Source of the DNA: Pseudomonas piscis
GTDB taxonomy: Bacteria; Pseudomonadota; Gammaproteobacteria; Pseudomonadales; Pseudomonadaceae
Assembly (NCBI RefSeq): GCF_009380155.1
Contig: NZ_WHUV01000002.1
Coordinates: forward strand, 310,001 to 374,000
Direction: 5' to 3'
Length of the DNA: 64,000 bases
Made by a program: the position numbers and the translations under genes. The notes under the pieces were generated by a model. That model did no database searches and was not told the DNA's origin. It worked only from the letters and a program-made list of their open reading frames with translations. This document shows positions 40,677-48,793 of the stretch, one piece after another. Every line of letters starts with the position of its first letter. Within the stretch, counting starts at the first letter, position 1.

Positions 40677-42242
40677 GTGAAGAACAATCTCCCAGTGACC
40701 CAGCGCGAGCGGGTGTTCCCCGCCGAGCAGCGGCTCATCTCCGCCACCGACTCCCACGGCAAGCTGACCTACTGCAACGACGAGTTCGTCGAGGTCAGCG
40801 GTTTCACCCGCGAACAACTGATCGGCAGCCCGCACAATATCGTGCGCCACCCGGACATGCCGCCAGCGGTATTCGCCCATATGTGGTCCTACCTCAAGGA
40901 CGGCAAGAGCTGGATGGGCATCGTCAAGAATCGCTGCCAGAACGGCGACCACTACTGGGTCAATGCCTATGTCACGCCGATTTTCAGCGCAGGCGTGATC
41001 ACCGGCTACGAGTCGGTGCGGGTCAAGCCCGAGCGCGAGCAGGTCGAGCGGGCCGCGGCCCTCTACCAGCGCATGCGCGGCGCCGACATGGCCATGCCCT
41101 GGAGCCAGCGGCTGCTGGTGGCTGGCGAGATCCTGCTACCGCCGCTGCTCGCCCTGGCAGCCATTGCCCTGGCCAGCTGGCTGGGTGGACCCTGGGCCGG
41201 AGTGGCTTGCGCCGTGGCCGGGCTGTTCGCCGTGCAGGCCCATGGTGCATATCGCACCCGGCGGTTGCTGGCGCGCATCAGCGCGGTGTCCCTGGGCAGC
41301 TTCGATAGCGAACTGATCGCCCGCACCTATACCGACGAGCGTGGGCCGGTGGCGCGCCTGCAGATGATCCTGATCAGCGAGGCGGCGAAGATCCGTACCG
41401 CCCTGAGCCGTCTCGGGGACTATGCCAACCAGGCCGCGGAGCTGGCTTCCACCAGCCAGAACCTGTCGCGCCAGGCAGAGTCGGCCCTGGGCAAGCAGCG
41501 TGACGAGGCAGACATGGCGGCCACGGCGATGAACCAGATGGCGGCGTCCATCGCCCAGGTCTCGGTGCATGTGCAGGACACCGCCTCGGCGGCCGACCGG
41601 GTCAACGAGCTGACCCATGTCGGTTCCGAGGAAGCCCGGCGGACCCGGGTCATGATCGAGAAGCTGGCCGCTACCGTGGACACGGTCAGTCAGTCGGTCC
41701 AGGGCCTGGCCGACGAGACCCAGTCGATCCAGCTGGCGGCGAACATGATTCATTCCATCGCCGAGCAGACCAACCTCTTGGCGCTCAATGCCGCCATCGA
41801 GGCTGCCCGCGCCGGGGAGCAGGGGCGTGGCTTCGCCGTGGTGGCCGATGAGGTAAGGGCCCTGGCATCCAAGACCCGGGAATCGACCCAGAGCATCCAG
41901 CAGATCATCGCCACCTTGCAGGAGGTGGCCAGCCAGGCGGTGGAAGTGGCGCGCCAGGGCAGTGTCGAGGCGCGCTCCGGAGTGGCCCAGGTGATCAGCA
42001 CCGAACAGGCGCTGGATGGCATCAATACGGCGATGGAGCGCATCCAGCAGATGAGCCAGCAGATGGCCGCCGCTTCCGAGCAGCAGGCCCATGTGGCCGA
42101 GGAGATTTCCGGGCAGATCACCAATATCGCCCGGGTCTCGGACCAGAACGCCGATATCGCCGTGCACTCCTGCAGCATCGGCGGCGACCTTGAGTCCACG
42201 GCCCATGAGCTCAATGCCCTGGTCACGCGTTTCAATAGCTGA
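40677..42242 (+). CDS. aer: Aerotaxis receptor Aer (PAS-methyl-accepting chemotaxis protein)
   Basis: A 521-residue energy-taxis receptor. The N-terminal PAS domain that binds FAD (residues ~8-120) starts [20 protein letters not shown] and includes [19 protein letters not shown] and [10 protein letters not shown] hydrophobic hairpin (about 150-195) and HAMP-like region follow. The MCP signalling domain has the hairpin tip [36 protein letters not shown]. The start is GTG at 40677, chosen because M/V-K-N-N-L-P is the Aer N-terminus and the length equals that of the family; the frame is open further upstream without homology. An ANR box lies upstream. Confidence 0.93.
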   Translation: MKNNLPVTQRERVFPAEQRLISATDSHGKLTYCNDEFVEVSGFTREQLIGSPHNIVRHPDMPPAVFAHMWSYLKDGKSWMGIVKNRCQNGDHYWVNAYVTPIFSAGVITGYESVRVKPEREQVERAAALYQRMRGADMAMPWSQRLLVAGEILLPPLLALAAIALASWLGGPWAGVACAVAGLFAVQAHGAYRTRRLLARISAVSLGSFDSELIARTYTDERGPVARLQMILISEAAKIRTALSRLGDYANQAAELASTSQNLSRQAESALGKQRDEADMAATAMNQMAASIAQVSVHVQDTASAADRVNELTHVGSEEARRTRVMIEKLAATVDTVSQSVQGLADETQSIQLAANMIHSIAEQTNLLALNAAIEAARAGEQGRGFAVVADEVRALASKTRESTQSIQQIIATLQEVASQAVEVARQGSVEARSGVAQVISTEQALDGINTAMERIQQMSQQMAAASEQQAHVAEEISGQITNIARVSDQNADIAVHSCSIGGDLESTAHELNALVTRFNS

Positions 42243-42335
42243 ACGACGATTGCAGGGTTGTTTTCTTCAATACGTGATGTTGCTCGCTTCGTAATCTGTG
42301 GGCGGTCGATTCGACCCGGACAAGAGAGGCGAGAG

Positions 42336-42920
42336 ATGAGCGTAGTGTTTTCCATGGCGGCCTTTGCCCTGGCCGCATCCATTACCCCCGGGCCGGTGAA
42401 TATCCTGGCCCTGGGCAGCGGGGCCCGTTTCGGCTTCAAGGCCAGCCTGAGCCACGTAGCTGGCGCGACCCTGGGCTTTACCTTGCTGCTGGTACTGACG
42501 GGCCTGGGGTTGAACGAACTATTGCGCCAGTGGCCGGCACTGACCCAGGGCATCCGCCTGTTTGGCGTGGCGTTCCTGCTGTACATGGCCTGGAAGCTGG
42601 TCCGGGATGATGGTCGAGTGACTGCCGACGGCCAGGTCCGCGCACCTTCGGCCTGGTATGGAGCCCTGATGCAGTGGCTCAATCCCAAGGCCTGGCTGGC
42701 CTGCGTGGCCGGCATCGGGGCGTTTGCCGCCGACGGCGATACGCGGCTGGTCTGGCTGTTCGCCGCGGTGTATCTCGTTATCTGCTACCTGTCGATTGCC
42801 TGCTGGGCCTATGCCGGCAGTTTCCTGCGCCACTACCTGGACAATCCTGCGGGCATGCGCCTGTTCAATCGCAGCATGGCTGCACTGCTGGCGGTCAGCG
42901 CGGCGTACCTGTTTACCTGA
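42336..42920 (+). CDS. LysE-family amino acid/metabolite exporter
   Basis: A 194-residue RhtB/LysE superfamily membrane protein with about six helices. The family opening MAAFALAASITPGPVNILALGSGARFG includes the conserved TPGP, and later come LFGVAFLLYMAWKL and MQWLNPKAWLACV (the conserved NPK). It exports amino acids or related compounds; the substrate is unknown. GAGAGGCGAGAG supplies a ribosome site. Its stop overlaps that of the convergent AraC gene by 8 bp, so the two form a tail-to-tail pair. Confidence 0.88.
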   Translation: MSVVFSMAAFALAASITPGPVNILALGSGARFGFKASLSHVAGATLGFTLLLVLTGLGLNELLRQWPALTQGIRLFGVAFLLYMAWKLVRDDGRVTADGQVRAPSAWYGALMQWLNPKAWLACVAGIGAFAADGDTRLVWLFAAVYLVICYLSIACWAYAGSFLRHYLDNPAGMRLFNRSMAALLAVSAAYLFT

Positions 42921-43749
42921 GGCCTTGCTGGTACTGCCCGGGCGTCGCGGCCAAGTGCTGCTTGAACGCCCGCTGGAAGTGCGCCTGGTCGGCAAAGCCG
43001 GCCTCCAGGGCCACCTCGGCGATCGATGCACCGCTGCGCAGGCGGGCCTGGGCGAACTGCACCCGCTGGTTGACCAGGTAGGCATGGGGCGGCATGCCGA
43101 ACCGCTGGCCAAAGGCGCGGGTCAGGTAGGAGGCCGAGAGTTGGGCGGCCTGGCAGATATCTTCCAGGACCAGGGGCTCGGTGCAGTGCTGGCGGATGTA
43201 GCGGGCGGCGCGCTCGAGCTTTTCGTTGCTGTCCCGGGGGAGGCTGTCGGCCGGGTTCAGGCGCTGGTGCAGGTCACTGAAGAACGCCACGGCACAGTTG
43301 TGCTTGTGCAGGGTATCGCCGCGTTCGTCCACCAGGACCTGGTACAGCGTCTGGAGCTCGGCAAACAATTGCGGATCGTCGCTGTGGGTGGCACTGAAAG
43401 GACGAAAGCCCGAAGCCGCATCGAAACCCAGCTCATGCTGCAAGGCGGTCAGCCAGGGCGTGTCGACGTAGAGCATGCGATAAGACCAGGGTTGGTCGTC
43501 GATCGGGTTGCAGGCATGCACCACGCCGGGGTTCATCAACACCACGGTGCCGGTTCCGACCCGCCACTGTTCGCCTTCGCTGAGGTAGGTGCTCTGGCCC
43601 GCGGTGATGCAACCGATGGAGAACTGCTCATGGGCATGGCGGTTGTAGCAGACCTTGTGTCCATCGGCGATGGACCGGGCCTCGATGAAGGGCAGGGCCG
43701 GGTCGCGCCAGAAACGCGGAGCGATGTCAGGGTGCAGGGCGCTCTTCAT
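42913..43749 (-). CDS. AraC-family transcriptional regulator
   Basis: A 278-residue regulator with an N-terminal cupin-type arabinose-binding-like domain (HAHEQFSIGCITAGQSTYLSEGE and VVLMNPGVVHACNP) and two C-terminal HTH motifs (LVLEDICQAAQLSASYLTRAF and IAEVALEAGFADQAHFQRAFKQHLAATPGQY). The PGVVH/HAHE layout is that of the LysE-associated AraC regulators. It is convergent with the LysE gene, which it may control. The start at 43749 is the first Met before the conserved domain. The VOC gene begins 47 bp upstream on the same strand. Confidence 0.9.
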   Translation of the reverse strand: MKSALHPDIAPRFWRDPALPFIEARSIADGHKVCYNRHAHEQFSIGCITAGQSTYLSEGEQWRVGTGTVVLMNPGVVHACNPIDDQPWSYRMLYVDTPWLTALQHELGFDAASGFRPFSATHSDDPQLFAELQTLYQVLVDERGDTLHKHNCAVAFFSDLHQRLNPADSLPRDSNEKLERAARYIRQHCTEPLVLEDICQAAQLSASYLTRAFGQRFGMPPHAYLVNQRVQFAQARLRSGASIAEVALEAGFADQAHFQRAFKQHLAATPGQYQQGLR

Positions 43750-43796
43750 CAGGGCCGTCCATTGTCCAGGGTGCCGGCGATTGTAGAGGGGATGGC

Positions 43797-44300
43797 TCAG
43801 GATTTGCCATCGAAGGCGCGTTGCAGGCGCTGGATATCCAGTTTCTTCATGCCCAGCAGGGCTTGCATCACTCGTTGTGAGCGGCTCGGGTCGGGGTCGC
43901 ACATCATCTGTGCCAGGACCTGCGGCACGATCTGCCAGGACAGGCCGAAGCGGTCCTTGAGCCAGCCGCATTGCTGGGCCTGTGGCGGGCCGCCAAAACC
44001 CAGGGCATTCCAGTAGTGGTCCAGTTCGGCCTGGGTCCGGCAATGCACCTGCAGCGATATGGCTTCGTTGAAGGTGAAGGCCGGACCGCCGTTGAGCGCG
44101 GTGAAGGCCTGGCCGTCGAGTTCGAACACCACGCTCATCACCGAGCCTTCGGGCCGGCCATGGAACTCGAAGCCGGCCTTGCCGTAGTGGCTGACGTGGG
44201 TGATGCGCGAGCCCTCGAAGATCGAGCAGTAGAACTGCGCGGCCTCCTGGGCCTGGTGGTCGAACCACAGGCAGGGCGTGATGGTCTGGATGCGTTGCAT
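43797..44300 (-). CDS. VOC-superfamily protein (PhnB/3-demethylubiquinone-methyltransferase-like)
   Basis: A 167-residue protein of the vicinal-oxygen-chelate fold, PhnB-like group. The N-terminal betaalphabeta unit is QTITPCLWFDHQAQEAAQFYCSIF, followed by VFELDGQAFTALNGGPAFTFNEAISLQVHC. The second half has CGWLKDRFGLSWQIVPQVLAQM, typical of this group. Members bind metals or small ligands, and the reaction is unknown. ATG 44300 is chosen over an upstream Met because MQRIQTITPCLWF is the family start. It may be co-transcribed with the AraC gene. Confidence 0.87.
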   Translation of the reverse strand: MQRIQTITPCLWFDHQAQEAAQFYCSIFEGSRITHVSHYGKAGFEFHGRPEGSVMSVVFELDGQAFTALNGGPAFTFNEAISLQVHCRTQAELDHYWNALGFGGPPQAQQCGWLKDRFGLSWQIVPQVLAQMMCDPDPSRSQRVMQALLGMKKLDIQRLQRAFDGKS

Positions 44301-44345
44301 GGTGCCGGCCCTCTGCGGGTTGATCACGCTTGCATAAGCGTAGTC

Positions 44346-44366
44346 AACCCGCTGGCGAGGCGGGTT
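44346..44366 (-). terminator. Weak hairpin after the TonB receptor gene
   Basis: AACCCGC (44346-44352) pairs with GCGGGTT (44360-44366) across 7 nt, 19 bp after the receptor stop on the minus strand. There is no T-run, so termination is uncertain. Confidence 0.35.
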
Positions 44367-44384
44367 ACCGTGGATCGGACCGGG

Positions 44385-46856
44385 TTAGAAGTCCCAGCGG
44401 GTGGCCAGTTGCAGGCTGCGCGGTTCGCCGTAGAAGCCGGTGCCGAAGTTGCCGATGCCGGTGTAGTACTTCTTGTCGAAGAGGTTCTTCACGTTCAGCG
44501 TGGAGCTCAGGTGCTGGCTGAACTGATAGCGCGCCATGGCATCCACCAGGAAATAACCATCCTGGGCAATACGCGAGTCGTGCCCGCCATTGACCGTGTC
44601 GTTCGGGTCGGGCTGGTAGACCTTGCCGAAGAACTGGCTCTGCCAGTTGACCCCGCCGCCCAAGGTCAGGCGTTCCCAGGCGCCAGGCAGGCGGTAGGTG
44701 CTGAACAGCCGTGCCACTTGCTGTGGTTCGGTGGTCTGCAGGACCGAGCCGTAGACGTAGTCGTGGTTGGCATCGCGGGTGTGGTTGTAGCTGTAGCCGG
44801 CTGACAGGTTCCAGCCTTCGCGCAGTTCGCCGGCCACCTTGATTTCGAAGCCCTTGGTGGTCGCGCCCTTGGTCGGGCGGTAGATGGCATCGATGCCCCA
44901 GCCGTCCACCAGTTGCGCGACGTTGTCCTGCTCGGTGTGGAAGACCGCGAAGCTGGCGTTGACCCGACCGTCCAGGTATTCGGCCTTGATCCCGGCTTCG
45001 TAGCTGTCGCCCTGCACCGGGTCGAGGATCTTGCCGTCGACACCCTTGCTCATCTGTGGTTGGTAGATGCTGGTGTAGCTGGTGTACAGCGAATAGCGCT
45101 CATCGAGGTCATAGACCAGCCCGGCGTAGGGGGTGACGACCCCGGTCTGCTGGTAGCGCTGGCGTGCATCGGCCTGGCCGGGGTCGAAGTAGCGGGTGTT
45201 GTCGATGCCCTTGAAGTCGCTGACCCGGGTGCCGAGGATCACCGCCAGGTCGTCGCTGGGCTTGAGCCGGGTGGCCAGGTAGGCGCCGGTCTGGCGCTGG
45301 AGGATGTCGTTGTCGCCGATCTTCGGGATGTCCGGCTTGGCGAACTCGCCGCGCCAGTCGTAGATGCTGCCGCCCACCGGCGGGTAAACCGAGCCGTGGA
45401 CCGGGATGTCCTGCTTGGCGTTCATCAACATGAAACCGGCGATCAGCTCGTGCTCGCGGCCGAACAGGCTGAAGGGACCGTGCAGGTTGATGTCGAGGTT
45501 GTCCTGCACCTGTTCGCCCTTGAACTTGCCCATGTACATGAACATGCCGTTGCCTGTGGCCTGGTCCGGGTTGCCGCCGCTGGCCGAACCCAACAGGGTG
45601 TCGTGCTGGCGGCGCAGGCGGTCGTAGCTGACCTTCAAGGTCCAGTCGTGGGCCAGTTGTTGTTCCACGGAGGTGAACAGGGTCTGGTTCTTGAAGTCGC
45701 GGCGGCTCCAGTCGGTAGCCGGGTTGAACGAACGGGAGAAGTGGGTCCGCGAGCCATTGCCGAAGTACATCGGGAAGCCGGTCCAGGTGGCGCCCCGGGA
45801 GCGCGTATTCTGCTGGTCCAGGCCTATGGTCAGCAGGGTGTCCGGGGTGAGGTCGGCCTCGAGCACGCCGTAGGCGATGTCCTTGGTGTTCTGGTAATGG
45901 TCGAGGTAGGAGCTGCGGTCCTGGTAGACCCCGACAAAACGTCCGCGCAGCTTGCCTGTTTCGCTCAGCGGGCCGGAGATATCCCCTTCACTGCGATAGT
46001 TGTCCCAGGAGCCGACCGTGCCGGTGATCGAGGCCTTGAACTCTTTGGTCGGCCGCTTGCGGATCAGGTTGACGGTGGCTGAAGGATCGCCGGAGCCGGT
46101 CATCAGGCCGGTGGCGCCCTTGATGATCTCCACTCGGTCGAAGGTCGCCATGTCGGTGCTGGTGGTGCCGTAGTCGTAGACCCCGTCGTAGGTGGCGTTG
46201 ACTCCGTCGTACTGGAAATTGGTGATGGGCATGCCGCGGCTGGAGAACTCCCAGCGCTCGCTGTCGTAGTTCTGCACGCTGACGCCGGGGGCTCGGCGCA
46301 AGGTGTCGGCGATGCTGGTAGCGCCCTGGTCGTCCATCTGCTGGCGGGTGACCACGGTCACTGTTTGCGGGGTTTCGCGCAGTGACAGGTTGAGACCGGT
46401 GGCCGAGGCGCTGGCGCCGGTGGTGTAGCTGTGGCTGTCTTCGGTGACGTTGCCCAGGGCCTGGGCGGAAATCTGCGTGGCCCCCAGTTGCAGTGGACCC
46501 TTGTTGGCGGGAAGCGCCTTGAGTACATAGCCGCCGCTGACCGCCTGGGCCTGCAGGCCGGAGTTCGCCAGCAGCAGTTGCAGGCCTTCTGCGACGCTGT
46601 AGCTACCGTTCAGGCCGGGACTTTGCTTGCCCGCCGCCAGGTCGTTGTGCCCGGCGATGAACAGCGTGCTTTGCTCGGCGAAGCGGTTGAGCACGGTGAC
46701 CAGCGGCCCGGGGCCGATGCTGTAGTTGCGGCGCATGGCTGCGCCCTGGCTGTCACCACCCTCCGGCGCGGCATGGACCCAGGGAGCGGCGCATAGCAGC
46801 GCGGCGCACAGGGGCAGGGTATGGAAGGGCAGGCGCGAACGGCTGGGTAATGGCAT
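44385..46856 (-). CDS. TonB-dependent siderophore receptor with STN signalling domain (FpvA type)
   Basis: An 823-residue outer-membrane transporter. It has a signal peptide (…ALLCAAPWVHA) and an STN/secretin-TonB N-terminal domain (~40-115, RNYSIGPGPLVTVLNRFAEQ… to GGYVLKAL) that talks to FecR. The plug domain follows (ETPQTVTVVTRQQMDDQG, EIIKGATGLMTGSGDPSATVNLIRKRP), then a 22-strand barrel ending in FGEPRSLQLATRWDF-like C-terminal Phe. It imports a ferric siderophore whose identity is not predictable. Fur and the adjacent sigma/anti-sigma pair should control it. The 5' leader contains an inverted repeat covering its ribosome site. Confidence 0.94.
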   Translation of the reverse strand: MPLPSRSRLPFHTLPLCAALLCAAPWVHAAPEGGDSQGAAMRRNYSIGPGPLVTVLNRFAEQSTLFIAGHNDLAAGKQSPGLNGSYSVAEGLQLLLANSGLQAQAVSGGYVLKALPANKGPLQLGATQISAQALGNVTEDSHSYTTGASASATGLNLSLRETPQTVTVVTRQQMDDQGATSIADTLRRAPGVSVQNYDSERWEFSSRGMPITNFQYDGVNATYDGVYDYGTTSTDMATFDRVEIIKGATGLMTGSGDPSATVNLIRKRPTKEFKASITGTVGSWDNYRSEGDISGPLSETGKLRGRFVGVYQDRSSYLDHYQNTKDIAYGVLEADLTPDTLLTIGLDQQNTRSRGATWTGFPMYFGNGSRTHFSRSFNPATDWSRRDFKNQTLFTSVEQQLAHDWTLKVSYDRLRRQHDTLLGSASGGNPDQATGNGMFMYMGKFKGEQVQDNLDINLHGPFSLFGREHELIAGFMLMNAKQDIPVHGSVYPPVGGSIYDWRGEFAKPDIPKIGDNDILQRQTGAYLATRLKPSDDLAVILGTRVSDFKGIDNTRYFDPGQADARQRYQQTGVVTPYAGLVYDLDERYSLYTSYTSIYQPQMSKGVDGKILDPVQGDSYEAGIKAEYLDGRVNASFAVFHTEQDNVAQLVDGWGIDAIYRPTKGATTKGFEIKVAGELREGWNLSAGYSYNHTRDANHDYVYGSVLQTTEPQQVARLFSTYRLPGAWERLTLGGGVNWQSQFFGKVYQPDPNDTVNGGHDSRIAQDGYFLVDAMARYQFSQHLSSTLNVKNLFDKKYYTGIGNFGTGFYGEPRSLQLATRWDF

Positions 46857-46858
46857 GG

Positions 46859-46928
46859 GGTTCCCTTGTGGATCGGCAATGTGAGGACTGTTACCGGGTT
46901 GACCGAACGCCAACGGCAAAAGGGAACC
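46859..46928 (-). promoter_or_regulatory. Possible RBS-sequestering leader of the receptor gene
   Basis: On the mRNA strand, GGTTCCCTT (46928-46920) is the exact complement of AAGGGAACC (46867-46859), which contains the ribosome site just before the ATG at 46856. The 52-nt loop would let a 9-bp stem hide the ribosome site. Pairing is seen in the sequence; a regulatory role is inferred. Confidence 0.4.
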
Positions 46929-46952
46929 GGTCATGCAAAAAAAACATCAGCC

Positions 46953-47930
46953 TCAGGTTCGCGGCTCCAGGGTCACCCACCAAGAGGCCAGGCGCCGGAC
47001 CCGCACTGGTAACGCCGCTTCCAGCAGGGCCAGGGCCTGGTCGGGATCGTGCAGGGGGAAGGAGCCCATCACCGGCAGGCGGGCGATGGCCGGATCGCAA
47101 CCCAGGTGGCCGCCGCGATAGCGCCCCAGCTCTTCCAGCAACTGCTCCAGGGGCAGGTTGTCGGCCAGCAGCAGGCCACGACTCCAGGCTTCGCGGGCAG
47201 AGCTGGCGGCCTGCAGTTGTCCCTGGGACAGGTTGTCGAAGCGCAATTGCTGGCCGGCATTTACCACCTGTACCTGCCGGCCATCGGTGCTGCGTACTTC
47301 CACGGCGCCGGCGTAGACATTGAGCTGGCTGTCGCTGGCGTTGCAGCGCACGCTGAAACGGGTTCCCAGGGCGCGCAGGCGTCCGTGATCGGTCTGCACC
47401 AGGAACGGGCGCTGCGGGTCCTTGGCGGTGTCGATGAGGATTTCCCCCAGGCGTAATGCCAGCAGTCGTTGCTCGCTGCTGTAGAGCACATCCACGGCGC
47501 TCAGCGCGTTGAGCCACAGGTGCGTGCCATCGCTGAGCAGGGTGTCGCGGATTTCCCCGGTGCCAGTGGCGTAGTCCGCGCGCCAGCGGCTCAGGGCCTG
47601 GGGCAGGGCGGTGCCGCGCCACGTACTCCAGCCCAGGCCGGCCAGCAGTAGCGCACCGAGCACCTGGCGTCGTGCCAGGGGGGCGCGCCGGTTACTGCGC
47701 AGCGCCTGGCTGGCGGGCTGGCGGGTATTGGTTTCCTGCAGCGGTAACAGGCGCTGGTGGATCCGTTCGACATAGGCCCAGGCCTGGCGATGTTCCGCAC
47801 TGTGTTCGAACCAGGCTTGCCATTGGCGGTGCTGTTCGTCGCTGCTGGCCTGATCCTGCAGTTGCACATACCAATGCGCCGCTTGTTGCAGGCTGGCATG
47901 GCTGAGCCGGCCGCCGGATTGCTGGTCCAT
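46953..47930 (-). CDS. FecR-family anti-sigma factor/signal transducer
   Basis: A 325-residue inner-membrane protein relaying siderophore occupancy from the receptor to the sigma factor. The cytoplasmic anti-sigma domain is residues ~1-85 (AAHWYVQLQDQASSDEQHRQWQAWFEHSAEHRQAWAYVERIH region with the conserved Trp residues). One membrane helix (QVLGALLLAGLGWSTW) follows, then the periplasmic FecR/STN-like domain (ATGTGEIRDTLLSDGTHLWLNALSAVDV…GTRFSVR). It begins 3 bp after the sigma gene and ends 96 bp before the receptor. Confidence 0.94.
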   Translation of the reverse strand: MDQQSGGRLSHASLQQAAHWYVQLQDQASSDEQHRQWQAWFEHSAEHRQAWAYVERIHQRLLPLQETNTRQPASQALRSNRRAPLARRQVLGALLLAGLGWSTWRGTALPQALSRWRADYATGTGEIRDTLLSDGTHLWLNALSAVDVLYSSEQRLLALRLGEILIDTAKDPQRPFLVQTDHGRLRALGTRFSVRCNASDSQLNVYAGAVEVRSTDGRQVQVVNAGQQLRFDNLSQGQLQAASSAREAWSRGLLLADNLPLEQLLEELGRYRGGHLGCDPAIARLPVMGSFPLHDPDQALALLEAALPVRVRRLASWWVTLEPRT

Positions 47931-47933
47931 GGG

Positions 47934-48467
47934 TCACTCCACCAACAGGCCGTCGAGCTCGGCCTCCAGCACCGCACAATGCAGCAGAGCCTGGGCCAGG
48001 TACTTCTTGACCATGCGTTCCGACACTGCCAGTTCCTCGGCAATCGCCTTGTAGGGCCGGCCGTGCAGTTGCGCCAGGATGAACGCCGCGCGCACCTTGG
48101 CCGGCAGGCGGCTGAGCATGGCGTCCACTTCATGCAAGGTCTCGACAATGATCGCTCGTTGTTCCGGGGACGGTTGCACTGCCTGGGGCCGCGCCGCCAG
48201 GGCCTGTTGCCAGGCCTGTTCCAGTTGCCGGCGGCGCCAGTGGTCGATGCATAGGCCCCGGGCCACGGTGGCGAGATAGGAGCGCTGGTGGACCTCGTCG
48301 TGCAGCTCGGGGGGGCGCTTGAGCACCCGGACAAAAATGTCGTGGGCCAGGTCAGCGGCATCCCAGGCATGGTTCAGTCGCCGGCGCAGCATCTCGTAGA
48401 GCCAGTGGTGATGGGCGTCGTAGAGGTTATGCACCGAGACGGGACTGGCGAGTGGAGGGGAGGACAA
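47934..48467 (-). CDS. ECF RNA polymerase sigma factor (FecI-type, iron starvation)
   Basis: A 177-residue sigma-70 family member with region 2 (LYEMLRRRLNHAWDAADLAHDIFVRVLK, including the -10 recognition DAADLAHDIF) and region 4 (LPAKVRAAFILAQLHGRPYKAIAEELAVSERMVKKYLAQAL). It directs transcription of the TonB receptor gene when FecR releases it. The N-terminus is uncertain: the only sensible full-length start is a TTG at 48467 with no clear ribosome site. A Fur-like box lies just upstream, at 48497-48521. Confidence 0.9.
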   Translation of the reverse strand: MSSPPLASPVSVHNLYDAHHHWLYEMLRRRLNHAWDAADLAHDIFVRVLKRPPELHDEVHQRSYLATVARGLCIDHWRRRQLEQAWQQALAARPQAVQPSPEQRAIIVETLHEVDAMLSRLPAKVRAAFILAQLHGRPYKAIAEELAVSERMVKKYLAQALLHCAVLEAELDGLLVE

Positions 48468-48793
48468 GAGGCGGTATCCGGTGGCGAGCTAGGTGTAAAT
48501 GGGAATTGATCGCGATTAAATCAAAAGCCCCTGGCCCCTGCAAACGATATCGAGCCGCTGCGCTGCAATGGGCGGTGTTTGAGCGTATGGGTGAAATTGC
48601 CGCCGGGCCTGGCGTGTATGAAGCGATGAAAGATCCTGGGCCTGGCTATTCAGTGCTTGCTGGAAGGGGTTTCTTAAGTGGTATCTTCGCTTTCAGTCTC
48701 AGGGTACGGCAATGTGCCGCAGCACCGGGGCGAGACAAGACGGGACGCCCCTGGTGGTATCAGGCCGGCAGTGACTGCAAAGGGGGGAAGCTG
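48468..48793. other. Divergent promoter region between the sigma gene and the EIIC-EAL gene
   Basis: Roughly 325 bp that contain the Fur-like box at 48497-48521. The part from 48530 to 48780 presumably carries the EIIC-EAL promoter, but I could not pick out a convincing -35/-10 pair or an operator there. Confidence 0.5.
48497..48521 (-). promoter_or_regulatory. Fur-like box upstream of the ECF sigma gene
   Basis: AAATGGGAATTGATCGCGAT continues to TAAAT; it compares with the iron-box form AATGAGAATTGATTCTCATT with several mismatches. The location, 30-54 bp ahead of the sigma start in a FecI system, fits Fur repression. Confidence 0.5.
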
